From Simmondsia chinensis (Eukaryota > Streptophyta > Magnoliopsida > Caryophyllales > Simmondsiaceae): a DNA stretch of 64,000 nucleotides. The position numbers were made by a program, and so were the translations under genes. Numbering within the stretch: the first letter of the stretch is position 1; every line of letters begins with the position of its first letter. This document shows positions 54,036 through 64,000 of the stretch, one piece after another. The stretch lies in the NCBI GenBank assembly GCA_018398585.1, contig JAGTTD010000005.1, positions 39,248,750-39,312,749 on the forward strand, read 5' to 3'. Below the pieces are notes generated by a model. That model ran no database searches, was not told where the DNA came from, and was given only the letters and a program-made list of their open reading frames with translations.

Positions 54036-57000
54036 CTATTTACAAGCAGGAGAAAGAATGCTCGGAAAATGTACAAATACGATCGAGAAAGGTGCTACTT
54101 TTACTGGTTCTGACATATCTACAATTGCAGGTTCGAGTGTCGGGATTTCCCCAATCGAGCTTAAAGTCAGTATCTTCCCGTTAAGGAGCACCGTTTGGCT
54201 ACGTAAATCTCCATTTTGGGCCGTTAGATGGTACTCTTCTCGTGCATGTCCATTGATTTTTTCGGCTCTTGTGAACTTCGTTTTTCGTGTTACTGATTTG
54301 CTTTCTATCGAAACAGAACCGGTTTCGGTTGATATGCTTGCTAGCACTGTTGTATTTCCATCAAGGTTGAGTAACAGCAAAGTGACTCCGTGCTGTAACA
54401 AAAAATAAGAGGTCAGTTTTATAATTAACGGGATTTCGTACGTACATTGCTATTCGTCTTTACACATGGAAATTTGGTCAAAACTTCGTTGATGTGTAAA
54501 AAGAAAGTATATGGAGACGTTCATGTATAAAATAGCTGATTCTTTCAAAATACGAGTAAACAGGGGAGAAATATAATTCTATCAATTTGACTTTTTCTCA
54601 GGTTGGGAGTCCTCGGACATAGCCTCCCTTAAAGGGAATACCTTGAAGGGGTAAGGCTGCATACATCCCTCAACACCAGTCCGTGCATATGCAGGAGGCC
54701 TTGAGACACTAGGTCGTCGGTTGTAATTTGTCTTTTTATTTGATAGTGCCAACGGCTAGTAGAAAGCATAACAAGTAAAAGACACGGTGTAATAAATAAT
54801 TTGGGAGAGTATAAATATGAATTCCAATTTAGATGTAAGCATGAATAGTTTCAAATAATCATTTGATTACTAAAGGGGAAATATAGATGTGTGTTATTAG
54901 ACTTATATTATATGAATAAAATCAAAAAACGCGTATTTACCATATTGACAATCATACGTAAACGCGCTTTTTATTGGAAGAAGCCAATATGTGTTTAGTA
55001 CATCTATTATATGCGGTTTTTATTTTTTTATTTTTTTTTAAACTAACAAAACAGTTTAGAACTTACGGATCGTTTAGAGCAATGAGCATAGGCGCGTAGT
55101 TTCTCTGATCTGGAGACTGTCGTAGAGAGGACATATTTTCCCATTAGCCGGTGCCAAAGAAGGGCACTGCACTCAAATTTGTAATTAGGGAAGAATGTTA
55201 GCATGAATGCAATTGTGTAGGGAACCTAACTATAAAAGGTAGTGACTTGAAATTAACCGACCGAAAAGATGCAAGCATAAGGGGCGTAGATGAGCTGAGT
55301 TGGCTTGCTAGGCTGTGAAAAAGCTCATAAGGCTCGGCTCTTTTCCAGCTTGAGCCGAGCCTGAACCTAATTAAGCTCGAACTTGCAGGCTCATGAGGCT
55401 AAATGTCCATCTTAAGACAATTTATTAGCTTGAATATGTCTAATCGAGCCAAGTTTGAGCCTAAATTAGCCAAACTCAAGTTTAAACTAGCGCAAATGAG
55501 CCTAGATCGAGCTTAAATGAGCCTAATAAGGCGAGCTTAGCTTAGAGTTCTTTGAGTGGGGTTTGCGTTCAAACTAGTTGAACCGAACCCGAGACTAGAC
55601 GAGCCAAGCTTCGGGCTTGATGTGCTCGTGCTCAGCTTGGCTTGGCTCATACACACCTACAAGTGACCAAGTCCCAGAATGCCTTAAACCAAGGAACTGC
55701 CCTATGAACAACTCCTACTATAAATCAATACCGAGTCAACTTGGACTTGAAGACCTGATCCAAATTGCTTGCTTGTTTTAAAAGAAAATGGTCAATAAAG
55801 AAGTTAAAAGCTCAACTGAAGGGTGGCTGAAATGACTCGATTAGAATAAAAATATTACTGTGAAATAACTTGAACCCAAAATGATTCAAATGCTGGGAGT
55901 ATTGGAATCAGTAGTGTTATAGAATTGGTTTATAATACAATATGAGCGCTACTTGAACAAGTCAACCTAGGTTTGAACCGACCCATACTTGACCCGATTC
56001 TTGAGCTATAATTTGAGCATAGATAAACCAAGACTAAACCGGCCCACCAATATGCCACATCCAACTATATGGGTGGCCCTCGACATAGGAGTGTAAATGC
56101 ACTAAAAGATCTATGAAATACTCTTATTCAAAATTGATTAGGGCTCATTCATGTTCGTCTTGGGGGCTCAATAGCTTATCAAGTCTGGTTTGAGCAGGCT
56201 TGATGAGCTCAATGAGTTGAGTTTGAACAGGAGGTGCTCAACTTATTAATGTTCAGAACCAATTTGATAGGGGCTCGTTAAGATCTCGATAAGAGCTCAT
56301 TAAGAGTTCAATAAGGGCTTGACAACAACTCGTTAAAGATTTGTTAGTGGTCATAATTAGCTCAAAAATGGTTCGATAATGGCTCGATAACAACTCAAAT
56401 AGCTTGATTTGGTAACAAACTCAATCCTATAGTAAGCTCGGCTCACTTATGAGCTTGACTTGGTTCAGTAATGAGCTTAGTTTGGCTCACCAATGTCTTA
56501 TGGAACTGAAACAATGGTTCAAAAGCTGGATAGAACCTTGGCTTGAATGCTAGGCCTATGAGGCTTATTGAGCTCGAGTTCGAACAACGAGATGCTCAGC
56601 TCAACTCGGCTCGCACCCTAGTGGATCCTCGACTTTGTAGAAGGACCATTCGTAAAACTTGAACGGTGACCTTCAGGCGGTAGTAGAGCAACATTACACA
56701 CTAATTCCAAACTAAGTCGGCATAATTTAATGAGTAAAATACAGTTGAATACCTATAATAATCGGGATTTGGGACGAAAGTAGTGGTATTCAGCAGGCCG
56801 TAGTTTCCCCCAACCAATGTCTGTCTGCAGTAAGTTCTGGTATCATACATTGATGCCATCCCTAGCTGATCAAGGTACCTGTTATTATCAACCAGAGCCA
56901 AGATTATATGTTAACCAAAACTTACATAGATTTAAAAATTTTATAAACACATTTTGCAAAAGCACTTTTGGAGAAAGTGTTGTAAAAGGGGTACTTTTGT

Positions 57001-60000
57001 CTAAAAAACTTGTAGATTTTGCTACTGCTTCTACTTAAAAGTAAAAAAAATAACTGGTGCTTTTCTTTTAAATCACTTTTCTTTCCGAACATAAACACCC
57101 TTAAAATCTTTTTTCTAGGGAAAAAGTTTGACCAAACAGGCCTGAAAAATGAGAAAATTTGCATGTTCTAAGGTTTATGACATACCAAAAGCTCATAACG
57201 AATGCGTTGGTGACTCGATTTTGACCGCTGTTGTAAGCACCTCCAGCTTCGCCAACCCAGGCAACAGCATTAGTCCCTGAATTTCTTATGATCTTCTGCA
57301 GACTTCTGAATACTGTGGCTTCTCCATCAAGATATGAAGGGTCCAATATCTTCTTCACTAGGTGAGTATCCACACCTATACCATTTTTCATTAAAGATAG
57401 ATTCTCTCTCATTTCGTATAGTGTTTTAAATAAATTCGATGATTTGGTGGAAACTTGGTGCAATCATAAGTTTGTTTTATTGGGACATAGAGGTAGGGCT
57501 GTAAATGAGCCGAGTCAAGCCGAGCTCGTACTGAGTTTAGCATGCTATTGAGTTGAGCTACTTGAGTTACTATCTAGCCATTGTCGAACTATTTTCGAGC
57601 TAATATTGATCATTAATGAGTTGTTAATGAGCCTCCTATTGAGCCATTAGCGAGTTAGTAATGAGTCCTTATCGAATTGTTTGGGAACATTGACGAATCG
57701 AGCATCCTCCTATTGGAAATCAACTCATTAAGCTTGTTGAGCTTACTCAAATAGGCTCGAAAAGCTATTGAGCCTCCCAAAACGAAAACTAATGAGTGCT
57801 AATCGATTTCAAACGTCTAGCTTGTTTACGCCTGTAGCTCGAGGTCACGAGTTCAAGTATTTAAAACGGTCTCCCCACAAAAAAGCAGCGGTAATGTTGC
57901 ATGCATATGAGTCTCTTCGGTTCGTAGCTGCTTGGACTGGAGAACAACTAGGTACTCGGTACATATCCGAGGGTTAGATCCAAATATTCTCTCATTGAGG
58001 AAAAGTTGATTTTCCCTCAATATAGGAATACATTTTCTGTACTTGTGGTTGCTGCTTTGAAGTTGTACAAATAAATAATAGAATTCAAGCGAAAATATTT
58101 TCCGTCAAAACAAACTTACCGGGGCCAAGATTATAGACATGGTGGGTGATAGCTTGCACAGAACTGGTAGCTTGGGCAGTGAATTCAGAGAACCATTGGG
58201 CATCAAAGAATCCTCCAGGAGCCAACACTATAGGCTTTCTCTCAGATCCTTGGTATATTTCTTGTACCAACTTTTCTAGGGTTCTGACATCTGCTGCATA
58301 TTGCTCTGCTGTTACCCTTCCTCCTATTCCGTTTCCGCTTAGCTCGTTTCCTATCGATTTTTTTGAGAGGAATTATGAGCCTTTCGGAAGTAATACGGGG
58401 TTTGGGGAGAGTTAGATGTATGTAAAATCACTATATTGGATTGAAGACTAGATCAAATTGCAACCGGTATGGTCCAACCCCCTCCCAAATAGGGATGAGG
58501 TTCAAAACTTGGCTTGTCAACATTGAGCTTGGCTTGAATCTTGCCAAGTTTGGAAACTTCAAACTTGAGCTCGCCTTGGCTCAGCTCAGTCGAGCTCGAA
58601 CTTAACATGTCAAGCACCAATCTAGACTTGCCTTATTTAGGCTTATTTAAACTCGATATAGACCTAAGAGGGTATCAACAAGCAAGAATTAGATCCCATT
58701 AGAACTCCGAAATTAAGCGTGCTTAGGCAAGAGTAGTACCAAGCTGGTTGACCTCCTGGAAAGTCCAGGTGTTGCACCCCTCAGGTTGGGGGTTCTCGGA
58801 AACGGCCTCTCTTCAGGGTTGAAGGGGGAAGGCTGCATACATCCCCCCCGGGGGGCGGCCTTGCTTGAGTGGGAACCTTTAGGGCACTAGGAATGTTGCT
58901 TTTTTTAAACTCGGTATAGACTCATTTCTGTTTTTCTAGGTTGAGCTCGGCTCATTTATGCTTGAACTTGGCCTGATTACGCATATTAATTAATGCTAAT
59001 AAATTGTAATAAGAGAGGCTCATTTAGGCTTGTTTAGTCTTGCAAGCCTAGGAGCTCAAACTTCATTAGGTTGGGGCTTGGCTTGTGAAACTAAACGGGT
59101 TGGTTGGGCTCAACTCAAGCTCCAAACAAGCGTGCCTTTCGAGCTAGTAGGTGTCGTAAAAAAGGGTTGGGATTCGCACCGAGCTCCCAACCATGGATGT
59201 TATAGCCTTGGTTGAAAGTGTATTTGATAAGGGCCTCTGCATTGCTAGCATCCCAGTCTCCCACGGCTAAGTCCCCTGACTCCACTCTTCCATCCAGTGC
59301 ATTTAACCCAAATGTAACCACTGCCCTGTTCATTAAATTTCCCAAAAGTAAAAGTTTGCCACAACAACGGTAGCAGCAAGAAGCATAACACATAGTAAAA
59401 GCTACTGTACATGGGCGTATTTGGCCAAGCCTTTTTCTAAACAGAAGTGCTTTTTCAGGGGAAAAGAACACTTTATTTCAAGATTTAAGAGTGTTTGGCC
59501 TTGAAAGCAGTATTTGACAGTGTTTGGCCTAGGATGAAAATTGCTTTTAAATAGAAGTAGAAGTTATCTTTTTGCTTTTAAGCAGAGGTAGGAAATAATG
59601 CGTCTCCTTTAAACCAGAAGCGGAAGCTAAAACTTAAATTCTTTTGACAAAAAGTAATTTTGAAAAAGGGATTTTTTTCACAGCTTGGCAAAATGGAAGT
59701 TTATCATTTGGGAGTTGAAGTGATAAATATAGCAAAAATGTAGAATAGAGATACTGGTTTTCAATTAATTATTTATTTTTAACTAGAAAAAATATGCCCA
59801 AACTTTGCATATACGGGAGCTATTGAGGCACCGAGTTTGTTGTTAGAAAAAATACCAATACATGCTATAAGACGTGTTATACAAATAATATGAAAAGGAG
59901 CATATTTTAAACACATTAAACGGGGATGTTTTGGAATTATCTTTCCCAAAAGCTTAAGCTAATAGATGAAGGCCTAGGAATGGTTTTATGCTCTAAGAAT

Positions 60001-62036
60001 AGTATTTTTTGCTATTCATGTTACTAACTAGTTGTTCGGTAGAGTTGTTCATTAAGCTTATAAATTGACCCCTTCTTTCTTACTACTCCAATATAGGATT
60101 CTTCTTGCTTATTAAAACCCTTTTTTTGCGGGAGATAAGAATACACACATTATATATGGTTTTTTACTAACTAGGTGTTCAATAGAATATTTCACTGAGC
60201 TTATGTATTGATCTTTTATTTCTCATTACTAGATTGTATATTTACTTACCCAGTGTGATTGAAGAAGTGGTTGAGCTCGTCCCAACGAGACAAGGGCAAG
60301 CAGCCCTGGGTAAATCCGAGCAGCTGGGAACTATCCTTGCGGAAGGGAAGGCAAGGTATTTTTTGCTGCCATGATGTTTGGTATATTAATTTGTCCTGTA
60401 AAGTTCCCCCCATTCTTATTTTCAGGGGTGCAAATGCTTCATCCACAAGATGTCTTTGTCAGTATTCGATATCATATCGATGCAATGGAATGTTAATAGC
60501 AACTTTTTATGTAGACCTGGGAATTTTTGACCCAACTTGATCAGTCGATTTAAACTTGCCCTGATGAACTAGGGTTCGGGTCGAGGGTCTAAACCTGACA
60601 TGACTTGAACCTCAATATATATATATATATACACACACGCACACACACATATGGGATGACTCTTCTAAGAGGATAAGAGCGAGAGTGTGATAGTTTAGCC
60701 ATTACAGGTAACCCAAGTGCTCTTATTCATTTATTTTACGTATATGATTCAATAGGTTTATCCGAATCAAAATGACTAGACCCTAACCTAATCTGGCTGG
60801 TCTAATTGTTAGATTTAATCAAATGACGTTTTTGATAGCGATGTGGCTGATGTGAGACTTTGGTAAGTTGTAGGATTTCGTGTACGATAAAGCTACCAAC
60901 TCTCAAGTTAAAGGTCTTCGGTTCAAGTCCATCGACCCCATTCTCTGTTCTAATCCTTACCGATCTTATAAAGAGAGGAGAGAGAGAGAGATTCTGGCCA
61001 ATTAGAGTACCTTTAACCGCATTCTGAAGAATCTTGTTATTAAGATCCTGCGGACATAAAGCAATGCCATTAGTGCCATAATTACTTAAAAATTTTATAG
61101 GTTTTTTTTTTTTTTTTTAAATACTTGAAAATATACACGAAAAGTGCTTGCTGATATACCAATTATCCAAATGAAAAAGTATTTTATATAAAAATAATAA
61201 CATATCTAGTGCTTGAAAGACTCCAGTATAAGTAAGGCTTGGGATGGGTATGATATACGTAGTTTTACCCCTTCATGGTGATACCGTAACAAAAAATTGT
61301 TTTCGAGAAATGTACTTTATACAATTATCCAAATGAAAAAGTACTTTATACAATTCCTATAATTCGGGTAAGTTAAGAATTCATGCAATTCAAACAGTTG
61401 TATAGAAATTTCAAATTTGCTGGCATTTATCTTTTGAATATAATTATTTTATGACTATAAATTGCTATTTATAGTTGCGTATGTAATATAAATGTCTAAT
61501 GTATTAGTTGGAATCTGTATAATTTCATAATACGAGGGTTTGAAATTGTGGGACCGGTCACTAAACTTCTATGATATAGTTCGTCTCCTTTCTCTCATTA
61601 TGAAAAGCAATGGATTGAAAATAGATTTCTAAACCGATTTGAATATCAAATATACGTGATAAAATATTAACGGGAGTAAGAAGAATATTTATTTAATACG
61701 AATACTTAAGTATTTGTTATCAACTAGGCCTTCCACATCTGTCATCATAATCTGGCGTTTCTTTGTACAATTAAATAATTTTTGTTTGAAAATATTGACA
61801 AGACTTATATATATATATTCATAATCATGTGACTTATTGTCATTTTATGATGAAAATTTCTAGCAAAAATTTAACAAATTCCAACAAGGTAGCTATTATG
61901 TGATAAAATTTGAAACCTCGGAGTGTGTATATATATATATATAAATATTTAAGTATCTAGATAATAAATATTTAAATATTAGAATGTTTAAATGATAAAT
62001 TTTTACTTTAATATTACTTTTTTGGTTTAATATTTT

Positions 62037-62080
<44 letters not shown>

Positions 62081-63965
62081 TCAAATGAGTATGATTTGCA
62101 TGGAGGGAAATGACAAGGAAATTAACAAGTTGACCAAAGACCAACCCTGACCCTAATATTACCTTGACCCTTTCCCAAAAGTAGTAATCCCTCATTAATT
62201 TTGGGTAGTTAGAAAAAAAAACTTATTTTTAAAATAATATTTTATAAAAAAATTTATAAAAAAACTTATCTATGAAAAATATTTTATAAAAAATGTTTAA
62301 TATATACAACGTAAATGTTTAGTAATGTATACGTATACTAAATTCAAAAAAGAGTTCTTTAGGACCATAGCCTAGTAACATAGAACATCAGTGGCCATAC
62401 ACGCCACCTAGACTCGAATCTCCATTATGGTACTGGTGGCTCCGGTTTAGGAAGTGATTCTATAATCTAACACATCCCCTCACGAAAATGCCTATTAGGC
62501 TTGAAACGTGGATACTACATAAGCCAATATCATACTTTGTACTTAAAGTACATTAATATTGAAAGGAGGTTGTTGGGATTTGAACTCATAACCATTTAGT
62601 CAGCAAAGCTCTGATATCATGTCAAGAAACTAGCTTTCTCAAAAGCTTAAACGAATGAGTGCAGGCCGGTATTGATTTTATATTCTAACACTAATTTTAA
62701 TTGTCTTTTATTTTGCTTCTTTATTTTGGGTATATTGACTCTTGGGTGTGTTAAGCAACTGCATCTATATTTGTTATTGTCTAATTTGTATTGGTGTTAG
62801 AGTATCAAAAATAAATTATGAAAAAGGATTTTATTTACATATGTATAAGGGCACGTAACAAATACATTAATTGTATATGTAATTACTTTTCTTTTTCTTT
62901 TTCTGTAGTAATAATACTTTTATTATTACAAGAATGAGATAATAAAAGTATATATATGTACGAAAATTTTAGGCTTTTTTTGGTTACGAGGAAGCAAATA
63001 TAGAATAGAAAATAAAAATTAATAAGAAATGGACTTTTGCTTTCTTATTTTATTACCAAAAAAATTGGTAAAACATGAAAAATGAAAATTCCTTTGTAAT
63101 TTTCGGTTAATTTTAAAACGGAGAAAGTAACTTACTTATTTCCCATTGGAAGTTTTATTTTTCATCCCAGCAACCAAACGTTTTGTACAAATTTCTTGAG
63201 AAGTTATACAGGAATTAAATTCCTTGAAAATACAACACTATAGGAATTCGACTTCCGTGTTCACCAAACAAGGCTTTATTATATGTGAGTTTAGTAAAAT
63301 TATTCACAGGGGTTGCAAGAGAGAGAACATATGAAGCTTAATGAGTTACTTTATAGCCAATTAATTTAAAGCCGAACTTTACTCAAGCCTACATATGAAA
63401 CTCGTGTATGTTAACTCTTTGTATTAGGCCTCAAAGCCCAGTAAAATATAATGAATTTCTTACTCGATTCACACATGAATTCATTTAAAAAAACCCAAAA
63501 GAAAAGGAAAAGTGTTAGAGCGTAAAACCAATATTGGACTTTTATCCATCAGCTTAAGTTTTTGAGAAAGATGGTTCCTTAACATGACATCAGAGCCTTT
63601 TTGACGAAGAGGTCACGAGTTCGAATCTCAATAGCCCTTTGCGTGGGGGAGCATGTTAGAGTATAAAACAAATATTAAACTTTTATCCATCCGCTTAAGC
63701 TTTTAATAAAGATAGTTACTTGACAAAAAGTACATACCAGGTTGAGGAGAGAGGAAGTGGCCCAACTACAAGAGCCATAGTCACACTTATCAGAGGGCCA
63801 CCAATCCAGTGTGGCGCACACGTACGCATCATCGGTCTCAGCAATCACGATCCCCGTGTTGATCTTAATCTCAACCGTCCGATTCATCTTCGGCACCTCC
63901 ACTGAACGGTCCAAGATCATGTACACCAAGCACACCACCCCCATCACCCAATACACCGTGCTCAT
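54036..63965 (-). CDS. Heparanase-like protein, glycoside hydrolase family 79
   Basis: Secreted or wall-associated beta-glucuronidase-type enzyme; plant members act on glucuronic acid of arabinogalactan glycans. Nine exons (minus): 63738-63965, 61011-61047, 60250-60436, 59180-59325, 58120-58350, 57186-57375, 56753-56878, 55067-55166, 54036-54392; 1,602 nt, 533 residues, the usual length. Residues 1-23 form a signal peptide ([15 protein letters not shown]). Family blocks: [42 protein letters not shown] with the acid/base Glu202, [21 protein letters not shown] with the nucleophile Glu319, [23 protein letters not shown] and [16 protein letters not shown]. Exon 2 is only 37 nt ([12 protein letters not shown]). 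All phases close. A transposon lies 7 bp from the exon 1 donor. Confidence 0.94.
54599..54724 (+). mobile_element. SINE/LINE tail element with imperfect target duplication
   Basis: CAGGTTGGGAGTCCTCGG, GGGGTAAGGCTGCATACATC, GAGACACTAGGTCG. Flanks AATTTGACTTTTTCT (54584-54598) and AATTTGTCTTTTTAT (54725-54739) match at 13 of 15. Heparanase-like intron 8. Confidence 0.82.
55279..55659. mobile_element. GAGCTC-rich hAT-type element
   Basis: Left AAGGGGCGTAGATGAGC, right (other strand) TAGGTGTGTATGAGCC; dense GAGCC/GCTTAAATGAGCC motifs. Heparanase-like intron 7. Confidence 0.6.
56086..56620. mobile_element. GAGCTC-rich hAT-type element
   Basis: Left TAGGAGTGTAAATGCAC, right (other strand) TAGGGTGCGAGCCGAG. 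Flanks GTGGCCCTCGACA and GTGGATCCTCGACT resemble each other over 13 bp, longer than the 8 bp expected. Interior of GCTCGATAAGAGCTC motifs. Heparanase-like intron 7. Confidence 0.6.
56920..57146. mobile_element. MITE-like repeat, GGCCTGTTTGGTCAAAC family
   Basis: Right end (other strand) GGCCTGTTTGGTCAAACTTT; interior TTTTGCAAAAGCACTTTTGG. It makes up most of heparanase-like intron 6 (56879-57185). Confidence 0.65.
57494..57836. mobile_element. GAGCTC-rich hAT-type element
   Basis: Left TAGGGCTGTAAATGAGCC, right (other strand) TACAGGCGTAAACAAGC, inverted over about 17 bp. Motif-array interior. Heparanase-like intron 5. Confidence 0.68.
57985..58107. mobile_element. AAAGGAAA-family MITE fragment
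   Basis: CTCATTGAGGAAAAGTTGAT and GAAAATATTTTCCGTCAAAA match the right half of the family. It abuts the exon 5 donor of the heparanase-like gene (exon ends 58120). Confidence 0.45.
58490..59145. mobile_element. GAGCTC-rich hAT-type element interrupted by a 5S-headed SINE
   Basis: Left TAGGGATGAGGTTCAAAAC; motif arrays continue on both sides of the SINE at 58664-58904 and the split phrase TTTAAACTCGATATAGAC is duplicated at the breakpoint. The right end is not resolved and lies about 35 bp from exon 4. Heparanase-like intron 4. Confidence 0.6.
58664..58904 (+). mobile_element. 5S rRNA-headed SINE, copy 3
   Basis: Head: GATCCCATTAGAACTCCGAA, AATTAAGCGTGCTTAGGC, AAGAGTAGTACC, GTTGACCTCCTGGAAAGTCC and GTGTTGCACCCC, i.e. 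it runs to the very 3' end of 5S rRNA. Tail: CTCAGGTTGGGGGTTCTCGG, GGCTGCATACATCC and the end GGAATGTTGCTTTTTTT. Flanks TTAAACTCGATATAGAC (58647-58663) and TTAAACTCGGTATAGAC (58905-58921) match at 16 of 17. Inserted in a GAGCTC-rich element. Confidence 0.9.
59410..59702. mobile_element. MITE-like repeat, GGCCTGTTTGGTCAAAC family
   Basis: GGGCGTATTTGGCCAAGCCT at the left, CAGCTTGGCAAAATGG at the right; GTAGAAGTTATCTTTTTGC inside. Heparanase-like intron 3. Confidence 0.55.
59795..59843 (+). mobile_element. 5'-truncated SINE/LINE tail, 49 bp, with 11-bp target duplication
   Basis: TTTGCATATACGGGAGCTAT, TGAGGCACCGAGTTTGTTG, flanked by TAGAAAAAATA at 59784-59794 and 59844-59854. It sits inside the dispersed AT-rich repeat at 59700-59920. 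Confidence 0.82.
59937..60000 (-). mobile_element. Partial solo LTR of the TRIM/SMART-type element
   Basis: TCTTTCCCAAAAGCTTAAGC, TAATAGATGAAGGC and GGTTTTATGCTCTAA match the complement of the 72-bp LTRs at 63513-63725. Confidence 0.5.
60615..60652. repeat. (TA)n(CA)n microsatellite
   Basis: AT run followed by ACACACACGCACACACACAT in heparanase-like intron 2. Confidence 0.85.
60868..60985 (+). repeat. tRNA-like repeat, second copy
   Basis: GGATTTCGTGTACGATAAAG, GGTCTTCGGTTCAAGTCC (B box-like) and CCTTACCGATC; compare 17206-17370. Heparanase-like intron 2, ending about 25 bp before exon 2. Confidence 0.4.
61200..61312 (-). mobile_element. Diverged SINE/LINE tail element
   Basis: TCTAGTGCTTGAAAGACTCC, GGCTTGGGATGGGTATGATA, TACGTAGTTTTACCCCTTC and ATTGTTTTCGAGAAATG. 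Heparanase-like intron 1. Confidence 0.7.
62041..62075. repeat. (AT)n microsatellite
   Basis: About 17 AT units. A shorter AT run lies at 61926-61943. Heparanase-like intron 1. Confidence 0.9.
62400..62690 (-). mobile_element. TRIM/SMART-type element, diverged second copy
   Basis: Minus strand: LTR 62620-62690 (TGTTAGAATATAAAATC ... TTTCTTGACA), primer-binding site TGATATCAGAGC (62608-62619), an internal region of about 130 bp, a GAGGGGATG purine tract, then TGTTAGATTATAGAATC (from 62476 downwards) starting the second, poorly preserved LTR. Same family as 63513-63725. Confidence 0.65.
62972..63275. mobile_element. PIF/Harbinger-type MITE with TTA duplication
   Basis: Left GGCTTTTTTTGGTTACG, right (other strand) AGCCTTGTTTGGTGAAC, flanked by TTA at 62969-62971 and 63276-63278; interior GAAAGTAACTTACTTATTTC-type blocks as in 24552-24866. 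Heparanase-like intron 1. Confidence 0.68.
63513..63725 (+). mobile_element. Complete 213-bp TRIM/SMART-type LTR retroelement
   Basis: Two 72-bp LTRs (63513-63584 and 63654-63725), each TG...CA, share TGTTAGAG, TATAAAAC/GTAAAAC, CTTTTATCCATC and CGCTTAAG-type blocks. After LTR 1 comes TGACATCAGAGCC (63585-63597), two mismatches from the initiator-tRNA-Met primer site TGGTATCAGAGCC; before LTR 2 lies a purine tract GTGGGGGAGCA. The internal region is 69 bp. A perfect 5-bp duplication, AAAAG, flanks it (63508-63512, 63726-63730). No coding capacity. It is in heparanase-like intron 1, antisense to the gene, 7 bp from the exon 1 donor. Confidence 0.9.
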
Positions 63966-64000
63966 CTTTTTCTTTTTTAAAAAGACTCTTGCCAATACAG

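Noticed and set aside
63966..63995. Longer N-terminus for the heparanase-like protein (ARVFLKKKK...)
   Set aside because: It would need a TTG start; the ATG at 63963-63965 gives a proper signal peptide.
1..64000. A biosynthetic gene cluster
   Set aside because: The five genes act in unrelated processes and lie on both strands with large spacers; nothing suggests joint function.

Overview
The window is nuclear DNA of a flowering plant, most likely a eudicot. It is AT-rich, its genes are broken by many GT-AG introns, and the gene set (sucrose-phosphate synthase, PAP26-type purple acid phosphatase, hydroxyproline O-galactosyltransferase, organellar cysteinyl-tRNA synthetase, heparanase-like GH79 protein) is typical of plants. 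The species cannot be fixed from the sequence alone. All exon models were built by hand from conserved protein blocks and splice signals; in each complete gene the codon phases close across every intron.

Layout. (1) 1-4018, minus: the first three exons of an A-type sucrose-phosphate synthase that runs out of the left edge; intron 1 holds a degenerate 147-bp tandem array. (2) 4.1-14.1 kb: intergenic, packed with non-autonomous DNA transposons (three hAT-type elements rich in GGCGGGTA, one ACTCGA-type, one PIF/Harbinger MITE), SINEs and a LINE RNase H relic. (3) 14148-23752, minus: a nine-exon PAP26-like gene. (4) 23.8-33.1 kb: fold-back elements, an RTE-type LINE (27700-31055), two adjacent Tourist-like MITEs and a 5S-headed SINE just upstream of the next gene. 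(5) 33122-42719, plus: a twelve-exon HPGT2/3-type galactosyltransferase. (6) 45148-52859, plus: a nine-exon cysteinyl-tRNA synthetase with an N-terminal transit-like extension. (7) 54036-63965, minus: a nine-exon heparanase-like protein, convergent with (6).

The genes look like unrelated housekeeping and carbohydrate/phosphate genes rather than a pathway cluster. The most unusual content is the retroposon system. About 28 short elements share one 3' module of roughly 120 bp, and the RTE-type LINE at 27.7-31.1 kb ends in the same module. Four copies carry a 5S rRNA-derived 5' head, one of them complete and framed by a perfect 19-bp target duplication. The sequence therefore supports a 5S rRNA-headed SINE family that rides on the 3' tail of an RTE LINE. 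A second notable item is a 213-bp LTR retroelement (72-bp LTRs, 5-bp target duplication) only 7 bp from a splice donor of the heparanase-like gene.
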